The translations under genes and the position numbers were made by a program. A stretch of 64,000 nucleotides of DNA from Streptomyces sp. NBC_01216 (GTDB lineage: Bacteria; Actinomycetota; Actinomycetes; Streptomycetales; Streptomycetaceae), in the NCBI RefSeq assembly GCF_035994945.1, contig NZ_CP108677.1, forward strand, positions 2,356,001 to 2,420,000, read 5' to 3'. This document shows, in pieces, positions 41,358 to 49,879 of this stretch; position 1 is the stretch's first letter; each line of letters opens with the position of its first letter. The notes beneath the pieces were generated by a model. The model saw only the letters and a program-made list of their open reading frames with translations. It had not been told where the DNA came from and did not search any database.

Positions 41358-42125
41358 TCAGGCCGCCAGTCCCAGCGCGGCCATCCGCTTGGTGTGAGCC
41401 TCGGTGATCCGCGAGAACATCCGGCCGACCTCGGCCAGGTCGAATCCCGCGGCCATGCCGTCGACCCCGCCGACCAGCATCGTCGACAGCGCGTCCCGCT
41501 CGGCCACCACGCGCTGGGCCTGGGAGAGCGCCTCGCCCATCAGCCGGCGTGCCCACAGTGCGAGCCGCCCGCCGACCCGCGGGTCGGCGTCGATCGCGGC
41601 GCGGACCTTCTCCACCGCGAAGTTCCCGTGGCCGGTGTCGTCGAGCACCGACAGGACGAGACGGCGCGTGTCCGTGTCCAGTCGGGCCGCGACCTCCCGG
41701 TAGAAGTCACTCGCGATCGAGTCGCCGACGTACGCCTTGACCAGGCCCTCCAGCCAGTCCGACGGGGCGGTCTGGCGGTGGAAGTCGTCGAGCGCCTTGG
41801 CGAAGGGCTCCATCGCGCTGGTGGGCTCGGCGTCCACCGCGGCGAGGCGGTCCCTGAGCTGCTCGAAGTGGTGGAACTCGGCGGAGGCCATCTTCGCCAG
41901 TTCGGCCTTGTCCCCGAGGCTCGGGGCGAGCTTGGCGTCCTCGGCGAGGCGCTCGAAGGCGGCCAGTTCGCCGTAGGCCAGCGCGCCGAGCAGATCGACG
42001 ACCGCGGCGCGGTACTGCGGCACGGCGGACGCCGTGGCCCAGTCCTGGGCGGCGATCCCGGTGGGTTCCGCGGCGGTGTTCTCGGTGCCGTTCACGGCGT
42101 CCGTGGCGTTGTCAGGCGTCTCCAT
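41358..42125 (-). CDS. ferritin-like (MiaE_2-type) fold protein
   Basis: A 255-residue all-helical protein of the ferritin-like superfamily, matching the actinobacterial MiaE_2 group related to the tRNA hydroxylase MiaE. Likely metal ligands are in LAYGELAAFERLAEDA (Glu), ASAEFHHFEQL (Glu and His of ExxH) and LDDTGHGNFAVE (second half). Whether it acts on tRNA or is an iron or oxygen-handling protein is unknown. The ATG at 42125 follows a weak ribosome binding site and fits the family start. It is divergent from the DEAD-box helicase. Confidence 0.82.
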   Translation of the reverse strand: METPDNATDAVNGTENTAAEPTGIAAQDWATASAVPQYRAAVVDLLGALAYGELAAFERLAEDAKLAPSLGDKAELAKMASAEFHHFEQLRDRLAAVDAEPTSAMEPFAKALDDFHRQTAPSDWLEGLVKAYVGDSIASDFYREVAARLDTDTRRLVLSVLDDTGHGNFAVEKVRAAIDADPRVGGRLALWARRLMGEALSQAQRVVAERDALSTMLVGGVDGMAAGFDLAEVGRMFSRITEAHTKRMAALGLAA

Positions 42126-42545
42126 GAAGCGCACAATAGCCCGCCCTCCGGACCGCGTAAGGCCCTGGTCAGTCAGTGTGACCGTGCACTCATCGCGTTT
42201 TTCCCCAACACACATGCGCGATTCCGGGGTACAGTGGTAATGCGCCTGCCGAGTATGCGGACATGCTTTCGTACGTTCGGACGTACCCGGTGGGCCATCT
42301 CATGAATGAGGATGCCCGGTCGGTGGCCCGATCGGCTCCGACCTGACAGCCCTCCCCGCGCACCCGCGGGAGGGTCCCTCAGCGGCATGACGCTCGAGCG
42401 ACGGCAGTGGTCCCGCGCCACCCGGCTGTGATCGTTGCGATCCGGGATCTCCACGGTCCGGGATCTCGATCCGGCCGGAAGTGACCCGGCCCGGTACGAC
42501 CCCCTTCGTTCGCCTCGTGCCGCGTCTCACAGAAGAGGCAGCACC
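42126..42545. other. long divergent intergenic region, helicase leader
   Basis: About 420 bp between the ferritin-like gene (-) and the DEAD-box helicase (+), with no supportable gene. It contains a 6-bp palindrome with a 4-nt loop (GTACGT/ACGTAC, 42271-42286) and a direct repeat TCCGGGATCT at 42441-42450 and 42457-42466. RNA-helicase genes often carry long regulated leaders, so a structured 5' UTR is possible. No promoter stands out. Confidence 0.45.
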
Positions 42546-44804
42546 CTGACTACGACTTTCCGAGAGCTCGGAATTCTTCCCGAGACGGCCGAGGCGCTCG
42601 AAGCCGTCGGCATCGTGAACCCCTTTCCCATCCAGGAGATGACCCTGCCGGTCGCCCTCTCGGGCACCGACGTCATCGGCCAGGCGAAGACCGGCACCGG
42701 CAAGACGCTCGGTTTCGGGCTGCCGCTCCTGGAGCGCGTCATCGTCCCCGCGGACGTCGAGGCAGGCCGGGCCAGGCCCGAGCAGGTCACGAACACGCCG
42801 CAGGCGCTGGTCGTCGTCCCCACCCGTGAGCTGTGCACCCAGGTCACCAATGACCTGCTGACCGCCGGCAAGGTGCGCAACGTCCGCGTGCTCGCCATCT
42901 ACGGCGGCCGCGCGTACGAGCCCCAGGTCGAGGCACTGAGGAAGGGCGTCGACGTCGTCGTCGGCACCCCGGGCCGCCTGCTCGACCTGGCCGGTCAGCG
43001 GAAGCTCGACCTCTCCCACGTCAAGGCCCTGGTGCTCGACGAGGCGGACGAGATGCTCGACCTGGGCTTCCTGCCCGACGTCGAGAAGATCATCAACATG
43101 CTTCCGGCGAAGCGACAGACGATGCTGTTCTCGGCGACCATGCCGGGCGCCGTCATCGGTCTGGCCCGCCGCTACATGTCGCAGCCCACGCACATCCGCG
43201 CCACCTCGCCGGACGACGAGGGCGCGACCGTCGCCAACATCACGCAGCGCGTCTACCGCGCCCACTCCATGGACAAGCCGGAGCTGGTCTCGCGAATCCT
43301 CCAGGCCAACGGCCGCGGGCTGGCGATGATCTTCTGCCGGACCAAGCGCACGGCGGCCGACATCGCCGAGCAGCTGGAGCGCCGCGGCTTCGCGTCCGGC
43401 GCCGTCCACGGCGACCTGGGCCAGGGCGCCCGGGAACAGGCACTGCGCGCCTTCCGTAACGGCAAGGTGGACGTCCTCGTCTGCACCGACGTCGCCGCGC
43501 GCGGCATCGACGTCGAGGGTGTCACGCACGTCATCAACTACCAGTCGCCGGAGGACGAGAAGACCTTCCTCCACCGTGTGGGCCGCACCGGCCGCGCGGG
43601 CGCGAAGGGCATCGCGGTCACGCTGGTCGACTGGGACGACATCCCGCGTTGGCAGCTGATCAACAAGGCGCTCGGCCTGGACTTCCACGACCCGGTCGAG
43701 ACCTACTCCACGTCCTCGCACCTCTTCGAGGAACTGGACATCCCGTCCGGTACCAAGGGTGTCCTGCCGCGAGCCGAGCGGACCCGCGCGGGTCTGGGCG
43801 CGGAGGACCTGGAGGACCTGGGCGAGCCCGGCGGGCGTCGCGGCAGGAAGACGGCCGCCCCGGCCGTCGAGGAGCCGGCCCGGACACGTACCCCGCGCCA
43901 GCGGCGGCGCACACGGGGCGGGAGCACGGTCGACGAGACCGCGGCCACGGGCGCCCCCGCTGCCGCGCCGGCGGCTCAGGAGCAGCCGGTGGAGACGCGC
44001 ACGCCGCGTCGCCGTCGCCGTACCCGCTCGGGCGCTTCCCCCTCCGCACCGGTGTCCGTACCCGCCGCCACGCAGTCGGCGCCCGCGCCGGTCGCGCAGA
44101 CCGCGCCGGTGGAGACGGTCGCGGACGAGGACGCCCCGCGGGCTCCGCGTCGCCGCCGTCCCCGTATCGTCCGCCCGGAGGCGGAGATGGTGACCTTCCA
44201 GACCCCGGAGACCGCGGCTGCTGCCGCGGCGGCGTCCTCGGTGACCGTCGAAGCGCCGGTGGCCGTCGAGGACGCACCCAAGGTCCCGCGCCGCCGCACG
44301 GCCAGGAAGACCGTCACCGCCGAAACCCCGGCCACCACCGACACGGCCGAGACCGTCGAAGCGCCGGTGGCCGTCGAAGACGCACCCAAGGTCCCGCGCC
44401 GCCGCACGGCCAGGAAGACCGTCACCGCCGAAACCCCGGCCACCACCGACACGGCCGAGACCGTCGAAGCGCCGGTGGCCGTCGAAGACGCACCCAAGGC
44501 CCCGCGCCGCCGCACGGCCAGGAAGACCGTCACCGCCGAAACCCCGGCCACCACCGACACGGCCGAGACCGTCGAAGCGCCGGTGACCGTCGAAGACGCA
44601 CCCAAGGCCCCGCGCCGCCGCACGGCCAGGAAGACCGTCACCGAGGCGCCCGACGCCTCGGAGCCGAAGGCCGCCCCGCGTCGTCGGGCGGCCAAGAAGA
44701 CCGTCGCGGCGGACACCGTCGCGACGGCCGAGCCGGCCGAGGCCCCCAAGGCCCCGCGCCGCCGCACGACGAAGAAGGCCGCGGCGGCGCAGCCGGAGAG
44801 CTGA
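42546..44804 (+). CDS. DEAD-box RNA helicase with repetitive basic tail
   Basis: A 752-residue helicase. The core (1-400) has all motifs: NPFPIQ (Q), AKTGTGKT (I), PTRELC (Ia), TPGRLLD (Ib), VLDEADEMLD (II, about 160), SATMP (III), ARGIDVEGV (V) and HRVGRTGRAG (VI, about 342). The C-terminal 300 residues are a low-complexity Pro/Ala/Glu region with many RRR and KK clusters, including 36-residue tandem repeats, presumably an RNA-binding tail. No ATG or GTG exists at the right place: the conserved start LTTTFRELGILPETAEAL begins with CTG at 42546, preceded by AGAGG at 7 nt. A TTG 37 codons upstream is the alternative. Confidence 0.9.
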   Translation: MTTTFRELGILPETAEALEAVGIVNPFPIQEMTLPVALSGTDVIGQAKTGTGKTLGFGLPLLERVIVPADVEAGRARPEQVTNTPQALVVVPTRELCTQVTNDLLTAGKVRNVRVLAIYGGRAYEPQVEALRKGVDVVVGTPGRLLDLAGQRKLDLSHVKALVLDEADEMLDLGFLPDVEKIINMLPAKRQTMLFSATMPGAVIGLARRYMSQPTHIRATSPDDEGATVANITQRVYRAHSMDKPELVSRILQANGRGLAMIFCRTKRTAADIAEQLERRGFASGAVHGDLGQGAREQALRAFRNGKVDVLVCTDVAARGIDVEGVTHVINYQSPEDEKTFLHRVGRTGRAGAKGIAVTLVDWDDIPRWQLINKALGLDFHDPVETYSTSSHLFEELDIPSGTKGVLPRAERTRAGLGAEDLEDLGEPGGRRGRKTAAPAVEEPARTRTPRQRRRTRGGSTVDETAATGAPAAAPAAQEQPVETRTPRRRRRTRSGASPSAPVSVPAATQSAPAPVAQTAPVETVADEDAPRAPRRRRPRIVRPEAEMVTFQTPETAAAAAAASSVTVEAPVAVEDAPKVPRRRTARKTVTAETPATTDTAETVEAPVAVEDAPKVPRRRTARKTVTAETPATTDTAETVEAPVAVEDAPKAPRRRTARKTVTAETPATTDTAETVEAPVTVEDAPKAPRRRTARKTVTEAPDASEPKAAPRRRAAKKTVAADTVATAEPAEAPKAPRRRTTKKAAAAQPES
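44244..44642 (+). repeat. 108-bp tandem repeat inside the helicase gene
   Basis: A 108-bp (36-codon) unit is repeated in frame starting at 44244, 44352, 44460 and 44568; the fourth copy is cut after about 75 bp. The copies are almost identical in DNA. Each encodes TVEAPVAVEDAPK, then PRRRTARKTVTAE and TPATTDTAE. Near identity at silent positions indicates recent expansion or ongoing homogenisation. Confidence 0.92.
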
Positions 44805-44825
44805 CGCCCGCGGTACCGCGTAGGC

Positions 44826-44860
44826 AAGCGGCCCGTTCCCGTTCCGGGAGCGGGCCGCTT
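44826..44860 (+). terminator. hairpin terminator after the DEAD-box helicase
   Basis: A 16-bp stem with a single mismatch or G-U pair (44826-44841 with 44845-44860) and a 3-nt loop, 21 nt beyond the stop. Confidence 0.78.
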
Positions 44861-44913
44861 CGTCGTCGTGGCCACCGGCCGGCACCGCTCCGGCCTGCGG
44901 CTACGCTCGCCCC

Positions 44914-45795
44914 ATGAGCAAGCCCCGGTCCCTGGTCCTGCCACCCCGCACCCGTGCCTATCGGCTGCGCACCGCGCGCGGTGAGTTCGCCGTCCTGGAC
45001 ACCGTCCCGGAGGGGACGGTGCGCGGCACCGCGCTGTTGCTGCCGGGCTTCACCGGCAGCAAGGAGGACTTCCTGGCGCTCCTCGGGCCGTTGAGCGGCG
45101 CCGGGTACCGGGCGGTGGCGATCGACGGACGCGGGCAGCACGAGAGCCACGGGCCACGGCACCGGGCCGCGTACACCCGGCGGGCGCTGGCGCTCGACGC
45201 CGTCGCGCAGGCGGTGGCGCTGGAGGACGGTCCGGTCCATCTGCTCGGGCACTCCTTCGGCGGTCTGGTGGCACGCGCCGCCGCCTGGCTGGCGCCGGAG
45301 GCGTTCCGTTCGCTGACCTTGCTGTCGTCGGGGCCCGGCCGGGTGGCCCGGTCGCAGCGCGTCCGGGTACGGGCGTTGCGGGCGGCGCTGGCGCTGCTGC
45401 CCAAGGAGCGGGTCTGGCGGGCGACGCGCCGGCTGGACAGTCGTGGCGAGGAGCCGGGCGCGGGCGATCCTCCGGAGATCGTGAGCTTCCTACGGCGGCG
45501 CTGGATGCGTACGAAGGTCGCCCAGCTCTCGTCGACCGGGCGGCTGCTGAACCGCGACCCCGACGGGACGCCCCAACTCGCGCGTCTCGCGGTGCCGTTG
45601 CACATCGCCTACGGCGACGAGGAGACGGTCTGGCCGGTGGCCGAGCTCGCCTCCGCGGCGCGGCGTACGGGCGCCCACCACACGGTGGTGCGGGGCGCGG
45701 GCCACTCCCCCAACGTCTCGCACCCACAGGAGCTGGCGGCCCGCCTGACGTCCTTCTGGGATCGCTGTCCCGCCGTGCCCGGGGAGGGGCCGTAG
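44914..45795 (+). CDS. alpha/beta hydrolase
   Basis: A 293-residue alpha/beta-hydrolase: oxyanion region LLPGFTGSKEDF, nucleophile GHSFGG, acid in IAYGDEETVWP and catalytic His in GAGHSPNVSHP. No signal peptide. A small esterase or thioesterase-like enzyme is likely; the substrate is unknown. The ATG at 44914 is 54 nt past the helicase terminator, so it has its own promoter. It is convergent with the NYN-domain gene. Confidence 0.87.
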   Translation: MSKPRSLVLPPRTRAYRLRTARGEFAVLDTVPEGTVRGTALLLPGFTGSKEDFLALLGPLSGAGYRAVAIDGRGQHESHGPRHRAAYTRRALALDAVAQAVALEDGPVHLLGHSFGGLVARAAAWLAPEAFRSLTLLSSGPGRVARSQRVRVRALRAALALLPKERVWRATRRLDSRGEEPGAGDPPEIVSFLRRRWMRTKVAQLSSTGRLLNRDPDGTPQLARLAVPLHIAYGDEETVWPVAELASAARRTGAHHTVVRGAGHSPNVSHPQELAARLTSFWDRCPAVPGEGP

Positions 45796-45855
45796 CGCGC
45801 CGCGGGCGTGGGGTCGGCCCCCGGCGCGGCGGCCGACGGCATCCCGGGCCGCGGA

Positions 45856-46782
45856 TCAGTACTGGGCCTGGAGGTGCTGCCAGAAGCCGTCGCGCAGTGC
45901 CCGGCGCAGTGACGCGTGCCCGCGCAGGGAGCGGCTCAGCAGTTTCTCCGCCTCGATGAGCAGGTCCTGGTCGACCGGGCCCGGCAGGTACGGCTGTCCC
46001 GGCAGCAGCTCGGCGAGCGAGTCCCGGCCCCGTTCGGCGAGCCAGGTGGCGGCGATCTGCGCACCGACGAAGCGGACCTCGTCGCGTGACGGGGGCGGCT
46101 CACCCTCGTTCTCGTAGGTGGTGACGGGCCGCCGGGTGACGTAGGGGCGCCAGAAGTCGAGGTCGAAGGTGCGCTGGCTGTCGACCTCCCACAGCAGGGG
46201 TTCGGCCTGGTTGCGTCCCTCGGCGGCCTCGATGCCCCAGAGGTGGACGCGGGCGCCGTAGCCCTGGGCCGCCTCGACGGCGGAGACCAGGTCCTCGTCG
46301 CCTCCGACGAGGGCGGCGTCGCTGATGGCGCGGTGGCGGGCGAGCGACTCCAGGTCGGAGCGGATGAGGGAGTCGACGCCCTTCTGCTGGTTGTTGGCGT
46401 TGAGGTTGCCGAGCCGCACCTTGACGTCCGGCAGCTCGGCGATGGACTGCTGTTCCGGGGTGTGGATGCGGCGTCGGGCACCGTCGTACCAGTACACGCG
46501 GAGCAGGCGGCTGTCCGCGAAGATCGTGCGGGCCTTGTCGATGAACGCCTCGATCAGGCCCTCGGCGTCGAGGTCGAAGGAGCGCCGGTCCTCGGTGCCC
46601 GCCACCAGCAACCCGGCCGCAGCATAGACGTAACCCGCGTCGACGAAGATGGCATGGGTGGAAGGGGTCTTGGCCACTTCGGCCAGCATCCGCTGCAGGA
46701 GTTCATTGGTGCGCTCCAGGCGGGCTGAGAGTGCGCGGACCGGGTCGCCGGACGGCGTGTGAGGGTTCTCTGCGTCGTTCAT
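45856..46782 (-). CDS. NYN-domain (PIN-like) protein
   Basis: A 308-residue protein with an NYN (Nedd4-BP1/YacP-like) ribonuclease-type domain at about 45-200. Acidic motifs characteristic of the PIN-like fold are present: HAIFVDAGYVYAAAGLL (first Asp), KGVDSLIRSDL (second) and LVGGDEDLVSAVEAAQGYG (third, with the GDxD motif). The C-terminal about 110 residues are helical and may bind RNA or a partner. It is a probable metal-dependent RNase of unknown target. The ATG at 46782 was chosen because the product begins MNDAENPHTPSG; the frame is open upstream but the sequence there is not protein-like. Divergent from the 50-residue protein gene. Confidence 0.85.
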   Translation of the reverse strand: MNDAENPHTPSGDPVRALSARLERTNELLQRMLAEVAKTPSTHAIFVDAGYVYAAAGLLVAGTEDRRSFDLDAEGLIEAFIDKARTIFADSRLLRVYWYDGARRRIHTPEQQSIAELPDVKVRLGNLNANNQQKGVDSLIRSDLESLARHRAISDAALVGGDEDLVSAVEAAQGYGARVHLWGIEAAEGRNQAEPLLWEVDSQRTFDLDFWRPYVTRRPVTTYENEGEPPPSRDEVRFVGAQIAATWLAERGRDSLAELLPGQPYLPGPVDQDLLIEAEKLLSRSLRGHASLRRALRDGFWQHLQAQY

Positions 46783-46956
46783 ACGGGCCTCATTCTCCGC
46801 TGGTCCCGTCCCTCCCGCCAACGTCCCGTACCAGCCAGTAGTTAGGCATTCGAAAAATTTCCTTAGCGTAGGGAATGTTTGCAGGGTGCATCTCGTTGGA
46901 CCCCTTGTAACGCAGTTCTCCACCAGGAGGATCAACTCAGACGAAGGGAGAAGCCC

Positions 46957-47109
46957 GTGCGCTTCGAAATCCTGCGACTTGACGACATCGACGGCACGCC
47001 CGTCGACCGCACCGTCGTGGACGCCGCCTCCGTCAACCGGATCGTGCAGCAGGCCGCTTCGATCGGCCAGCGCATCTGGATCCGCCCGGCCGACACCACG
47101 GCGTCGTGA
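46957..47109 (+). CDS. conserved 50-residue protein
   Basis: A 50-residue protein (begins MRFEILRLDDIDGTPVD, ends RIWIRPADTTAS) with a strong ribosome binding site (GAAGGGAG, 6 nt before the GTG). No Cys, no membrane segment; the sequence suggests a small alpha/beta fold. I believe close copies occur across Streptomyces. The divergent region upstream (46783-46956) is unusually AT-rich for this genome and should hold promoters for both this gene and the NYN gene. Function unknown. Confidence 0.75.
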   Translation: MRFEILRLDDIDGTPVDRTVVDAASVNRIVQQAASIGQRIWIRPADTTAS

Positions 47110-47257
47110 CGCCGTAGGTCCGTGAGGCCGCTGGGCACTCACCCACGCACCGCGCCCCCGCATGGACTCCGTCGAGACGGAATCCATACGGGGGCGCAGT
47201 GGCGTCCGGGCGGCTCGGCGACGTCCGGGCGGGGCCGAGCAGAGGCGGGGCGGGGGC

Positions 47258-47863
47258 TCAGGACCCCTGGATCACCTGGGTGACGCCGTTGATGATCTGC
47301 TGGACGGCGATGGCCGAGAGCATCATGCCCGCGAGGCGGGTCACCAGGACGACGCCACCGTCCTTGATGACGCGGATGATCAGCAGCGAGTACCGCATCG
47401 TCAGCCAGAGCACGACGTGCATGGCGGCGATGGCGGCCCAGACGGAGACCTGTGCGCCGACACCGTCGGCGTGCTGCACGGCGAGGATCACGGAGACGAT
47501 GGCGCCGGGCCCGGCGAGCAGCGGCATGCCGAGCGGGACGAGCGCGACGTTGACGTCCTTGGTCTGCTGGGGTTCGTCGGTCTTGCCGGTGAGCAGGTCG
47601 AGCGCGATCAGGAGCAGCAGCAGGCCACCCGCGATCATCAGTGCGGGAACGGACACGTGGAGATAGGCGAGGATCTGCTGCCCGAGGATGCCGAAGACGG
47701 TGATCACGCCGAAGGCGACGGCGACGGCCTGCCAGGCCATGCGGCGCTGGACCTTGGCGGGACGGCCGGAGGTGAGGGCGAGGAAGATCGGGGTGATCCC
47801 GGGGGGATCCATGATCACAAAAAGGGTCAGAAAGAGCGAGCCGAAGACGGCGACGTCGAACAC
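47258..47863 (-). CDS. MarC family integral membrane protein
   Basis: A 201-residue protein with six predicted transmembrane segments and the MarC/UPF0056 signatures: LFVIMDPPGITPIFLAL near the N-terminus, VSVPALMIAGGLLLLL, and LVPLGMPLLAGPGAIVSVIL in the middle. The family was named from the E. coli mar region, but a role in drug resistance was not supported; transport is suspected. The GTG at 47863 follows AAGG. It stands upstream of nothing on its strand except a 148-bp gap to the 50-residue gene. Confidence 0.9.
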   Translation of the reverse strand: MFDVAVFGSLFLTLFVIMDPPGITPIFLALTSGRPAKVQRRMAWQAVAVAFGVITVFGILGQQILAYLHVSVPALMIAGGLLLLLIALDLLTGKTDEPQQTKDVNVALVPLGMPLLAGPGAIVSVILAVQHADGVGAQVSVWAAIAAMHVVLWLTMRYSLLIIRVIKDGGVVLVTRLAGMMLSAIAVQQIINGVTQVIQGS

Positions 47864-48042
47864 GGTGAGCCTTGCGAGTCGGGAGGTACGAGGGGTGTGG
47901 GGGTGACAGCGGACGCGGGGCGGCACGGCGCGGCGGAGCCCTCGCGCGGACGGGCGGGCGTGAGCTGACGCCGGCAGGAGAACCGGACGGGCGGGCCCGG
48001 AGTGGGCCGACCCGTCGATGCGCCCCTACAGGGGGTGGCGGA

Positions 48043-48903
48043 TCAGGCGCGTCCCCCGGCGCCCGGAACCGGGAAGGCCCCGGCCGCGCGGCGGGTGATC
48101 TCGCCGTAGATCTCGGGGTCGGTGGTGTACTCGCCGAGCCGGCAGGTCTTGCGGCTGCCGTGATAGTCGCTGGAGCCGGTGGCCAGCAGCCCCAGCTCCC
48201 GGGCGAGACCTCGCAGACGGGCGCGCGTGGCGTCGTCGTGGTCCATGTGGTCGACCTCGATCCCGTCGAGGCCGGCCGCGGCGAGCCGGGCGATGGCGGC
48301 CTCGGGCAGGACCTCGCCGCGCTTGACGGCGAGCGGGTGCGCGAAGACCGTGACGCCGCCGGCCGCCTTGACCAGGCGGATCGCGTCGAACGGGTCCAGT
48401 TCGTGCTTCTCCACGTACGCGCGACCGCCGTCGGCGAGCCACTGCGGTGTGAAGGCGCCGGACACGTCCGGGACGACGCCGAGTTCGACGAGGGCCTCGG
48501 CGATGTGCGGGCGGCCGACCGAGCCGTCCCCGGCGATGCGGGCGACCTGCTCCCAGGTGACGGGCACGCCCAGTTCCCGGAGCTTGCCGACCATCGCCTG
48601 CGCCCGGGGCACCCGGTCGTCCCGGACCAGCTCACGCTCGGCGGCGAGCCCGGGCTCCTCGGGGTCGAAGAGGTACGCCAGCATGTGCAGACCGACCCCG
48701 TCGATCCGGCAGGAGAGTTCGGCCCCGGTGACCAGGGTCAGCCCCTCGGGCAGTGCGGCGACCGCCTCGGCGTACCCACGGGTGGTGTCGTGGTCGGTCA
48801 GCGCGACCACGTCGAGCCCGGCCGCGGCGGCGTTGCGGACCAGCTCGGCGGGGGTGTCCGTACCGTCCGACGCCGTGGAGTGGGTGTGCAGATCGATGCG
48901 CAC
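48043..48903 (-). CDS. PHP-domain phosphoesterase
   Basis: A 286-residue PHP (polymerase and histidinol phosphatase) protein. The four metal motifs are clear: DLHTHSTASDGT at the start, LTDHDTTRGY, the His in GVTVFAHPLAV, and the final SSDYHG. Relatives hydrolyse 3',5'-nucleoside bisphosphates or small oligonucleotides (RnmA/YciV-type), so a role in RNA turnover products is likely but not shown. The GTG at 48903 is the family start (MRIDLHTHS). It is on the same strand as, and 155 bp downstream of, the DUF6758 gene. Confidence 0.9.
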   Translation of the reverse strand: MRIDLHTHSTASDGTDTPAELVRNAAAAGLDVVALTDHDTTRGYAEAVAALPEGLTLVTGAELSCRIDGVGLHMLAYLFDPEEPGLAAERELVRDDRVPRAQAMVGKLRELGVPVTWEQVARIAGDGSVGRPHIAEALVELGVVPDVSGAFTPQWLADGGRAYVEKHELDPFDAIRLVKAAGGVTVFAHPLAVKRGEVLPEAAIARLAAAGLDGIEVDHMDHDDATRARLRGLARELGLLATGSSDYHGSRKTCRLGEYTTDPEIYGEITRRAAGAFPVPGAGGRA

Positions 48904-49058
48904 GACGCGGTACTCCAAGGGCTCGGGGCGGACAGAGGGGCCGCTCCAGCATAACGGGCGCATCGAACACCGGGTCCCGGTCACGCACACCGGCGGACCG
49001 GAGCGCCGGGCCCTCGCGCGGCCAGGCGGCGCCGGGCGCCCGAACGGGCGGGAAAGCC

Positions 49059-49697
49059 CTAGGCGAGCAGACGTGGCGTCAGCGCCCCGCAGGGCAGCAG
49101 TTCCACCTCCGAGCCGGCGTCGCGGAGGTCGGTCAGGACCAGTTCGTCGTACATCAGCAGGCCGGACTGCTCCGGCCAGACGATCGCCCAGAGCCACAGC
49201 CCGCGCGCCTCGCCCGCGAAGACTGCGCGGTCGTGCGGCGTGCCGTTGACATGCCAGAGCGGGGCGGGCCGGCCGGCGGCGAGGACCTTGGTCTGCGCCG
49301 GTTTGTCGATGGCCATGCCGGCTCCGGGGTCGGGCCCGTCGATCCCGGCGTACCGCGCGCCGAGGCCGACCCCGAGCTCCTCGGCGATCAGCAGCAGTTC
49401 ACCGATGCCGCCGAGTGGTCCGGGCCCCGAACAGGCGACGGCCGTGGCACGCCCGCCGCTGCGGTCGTCTCCGGCGTAGGCGACTCCGGTGAACAGCCAG
49501 CCCACGGGCAGCGGCCACGGCATCCACACCGGCACCTGGGAGCGGTGCACGACGACACCGAGGGCTTCGACACTGGGCGGGATCACGGGTTGCAGCGGGT
49601 GCACCGAGCCGTGCACATCGCACTGCCAGGAGTCGGCAAAGAGTCCGGGCGCCCTGACCCGGCCACCACACTTCGGGCAACTGGGTTCGCCCCTCAT
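49059..49697 (-). CDS. DUF6758-type zinc-finger protein
   Basis: A 212-residue protein starting MRGEPSCPKCGGRV, with further Cys at CDVHG forming a likely zinc knuckle at the N-terminus, followed by an alpha/beta domain (VPVWMPWPLPVGWLFTGV, GIGELLLIAEELGVGLGA). It matches a conserved family in Streptomyces annotated as DUF6758; the function is unknown. The ATG at 49697 is preferred over the TTG 3 codons upstream. Divergent from the MFS transporter. Confidence 0.82.
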   Translation of the reverse strand: MRGEPSCPKCGGRVRAPGLFADSWQCDVHGSVHPLQPVIPPSVEALGVVVHRSQVPVWMPWPLPVGWLFTGVAYAGDDRSGGRATAVACSGPGPLGGIGELLLIAEELGVGLGARYAGIDGPDPGAGMAIDKPAQTKVLAAGRPAPLWHVNGTPHDRAVFAGEARGLWLWAIVWPEQSGLLMYDELVLTDLRDAGSEVELLPCGALTPRLLA

Positions 49698-49786
49698 AGT
49701 GCCCAACGGTCCTACCCCCGCGGGCTCGCGTCAAGGACGATCACCCGTCCGGCCCGGCCGATTCACCCGGAACGTTAGATGCATCT

Positions 49787-49816
49787 TGAATTCATTAGTC
49801 CGCCTAACTTACTCTG
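49787..49816 (+). promoter_or_regulatory. promoter with possible operator for the MFS gene
   Basis: TTGAAT (49787-49792) and TACTCT (49811-49816) with an 18-bp spacer make a good housekeeping-type promoter in an unusually AT-rich stretch. The spacer holds TTAG-N5-CTAA (49796-49808), and the run CCTAACTTA resembles one half of a DmdR/IdeR iron box; the other half is poor. Confidence 0.45.
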
Positions 49817-49879
49817 TGTATCGCGCAATCACCCTGTCGGACACCGCGACGCGACGCGGACTCGGAGAGAGGGACATCC

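Noticed and set aside
45796..45855. GC-rich inverted repeat between the convergent hydrolase and NYN genes as a terminator
   Set aside because: The pairing is interrupted and short; not strong enough to list.
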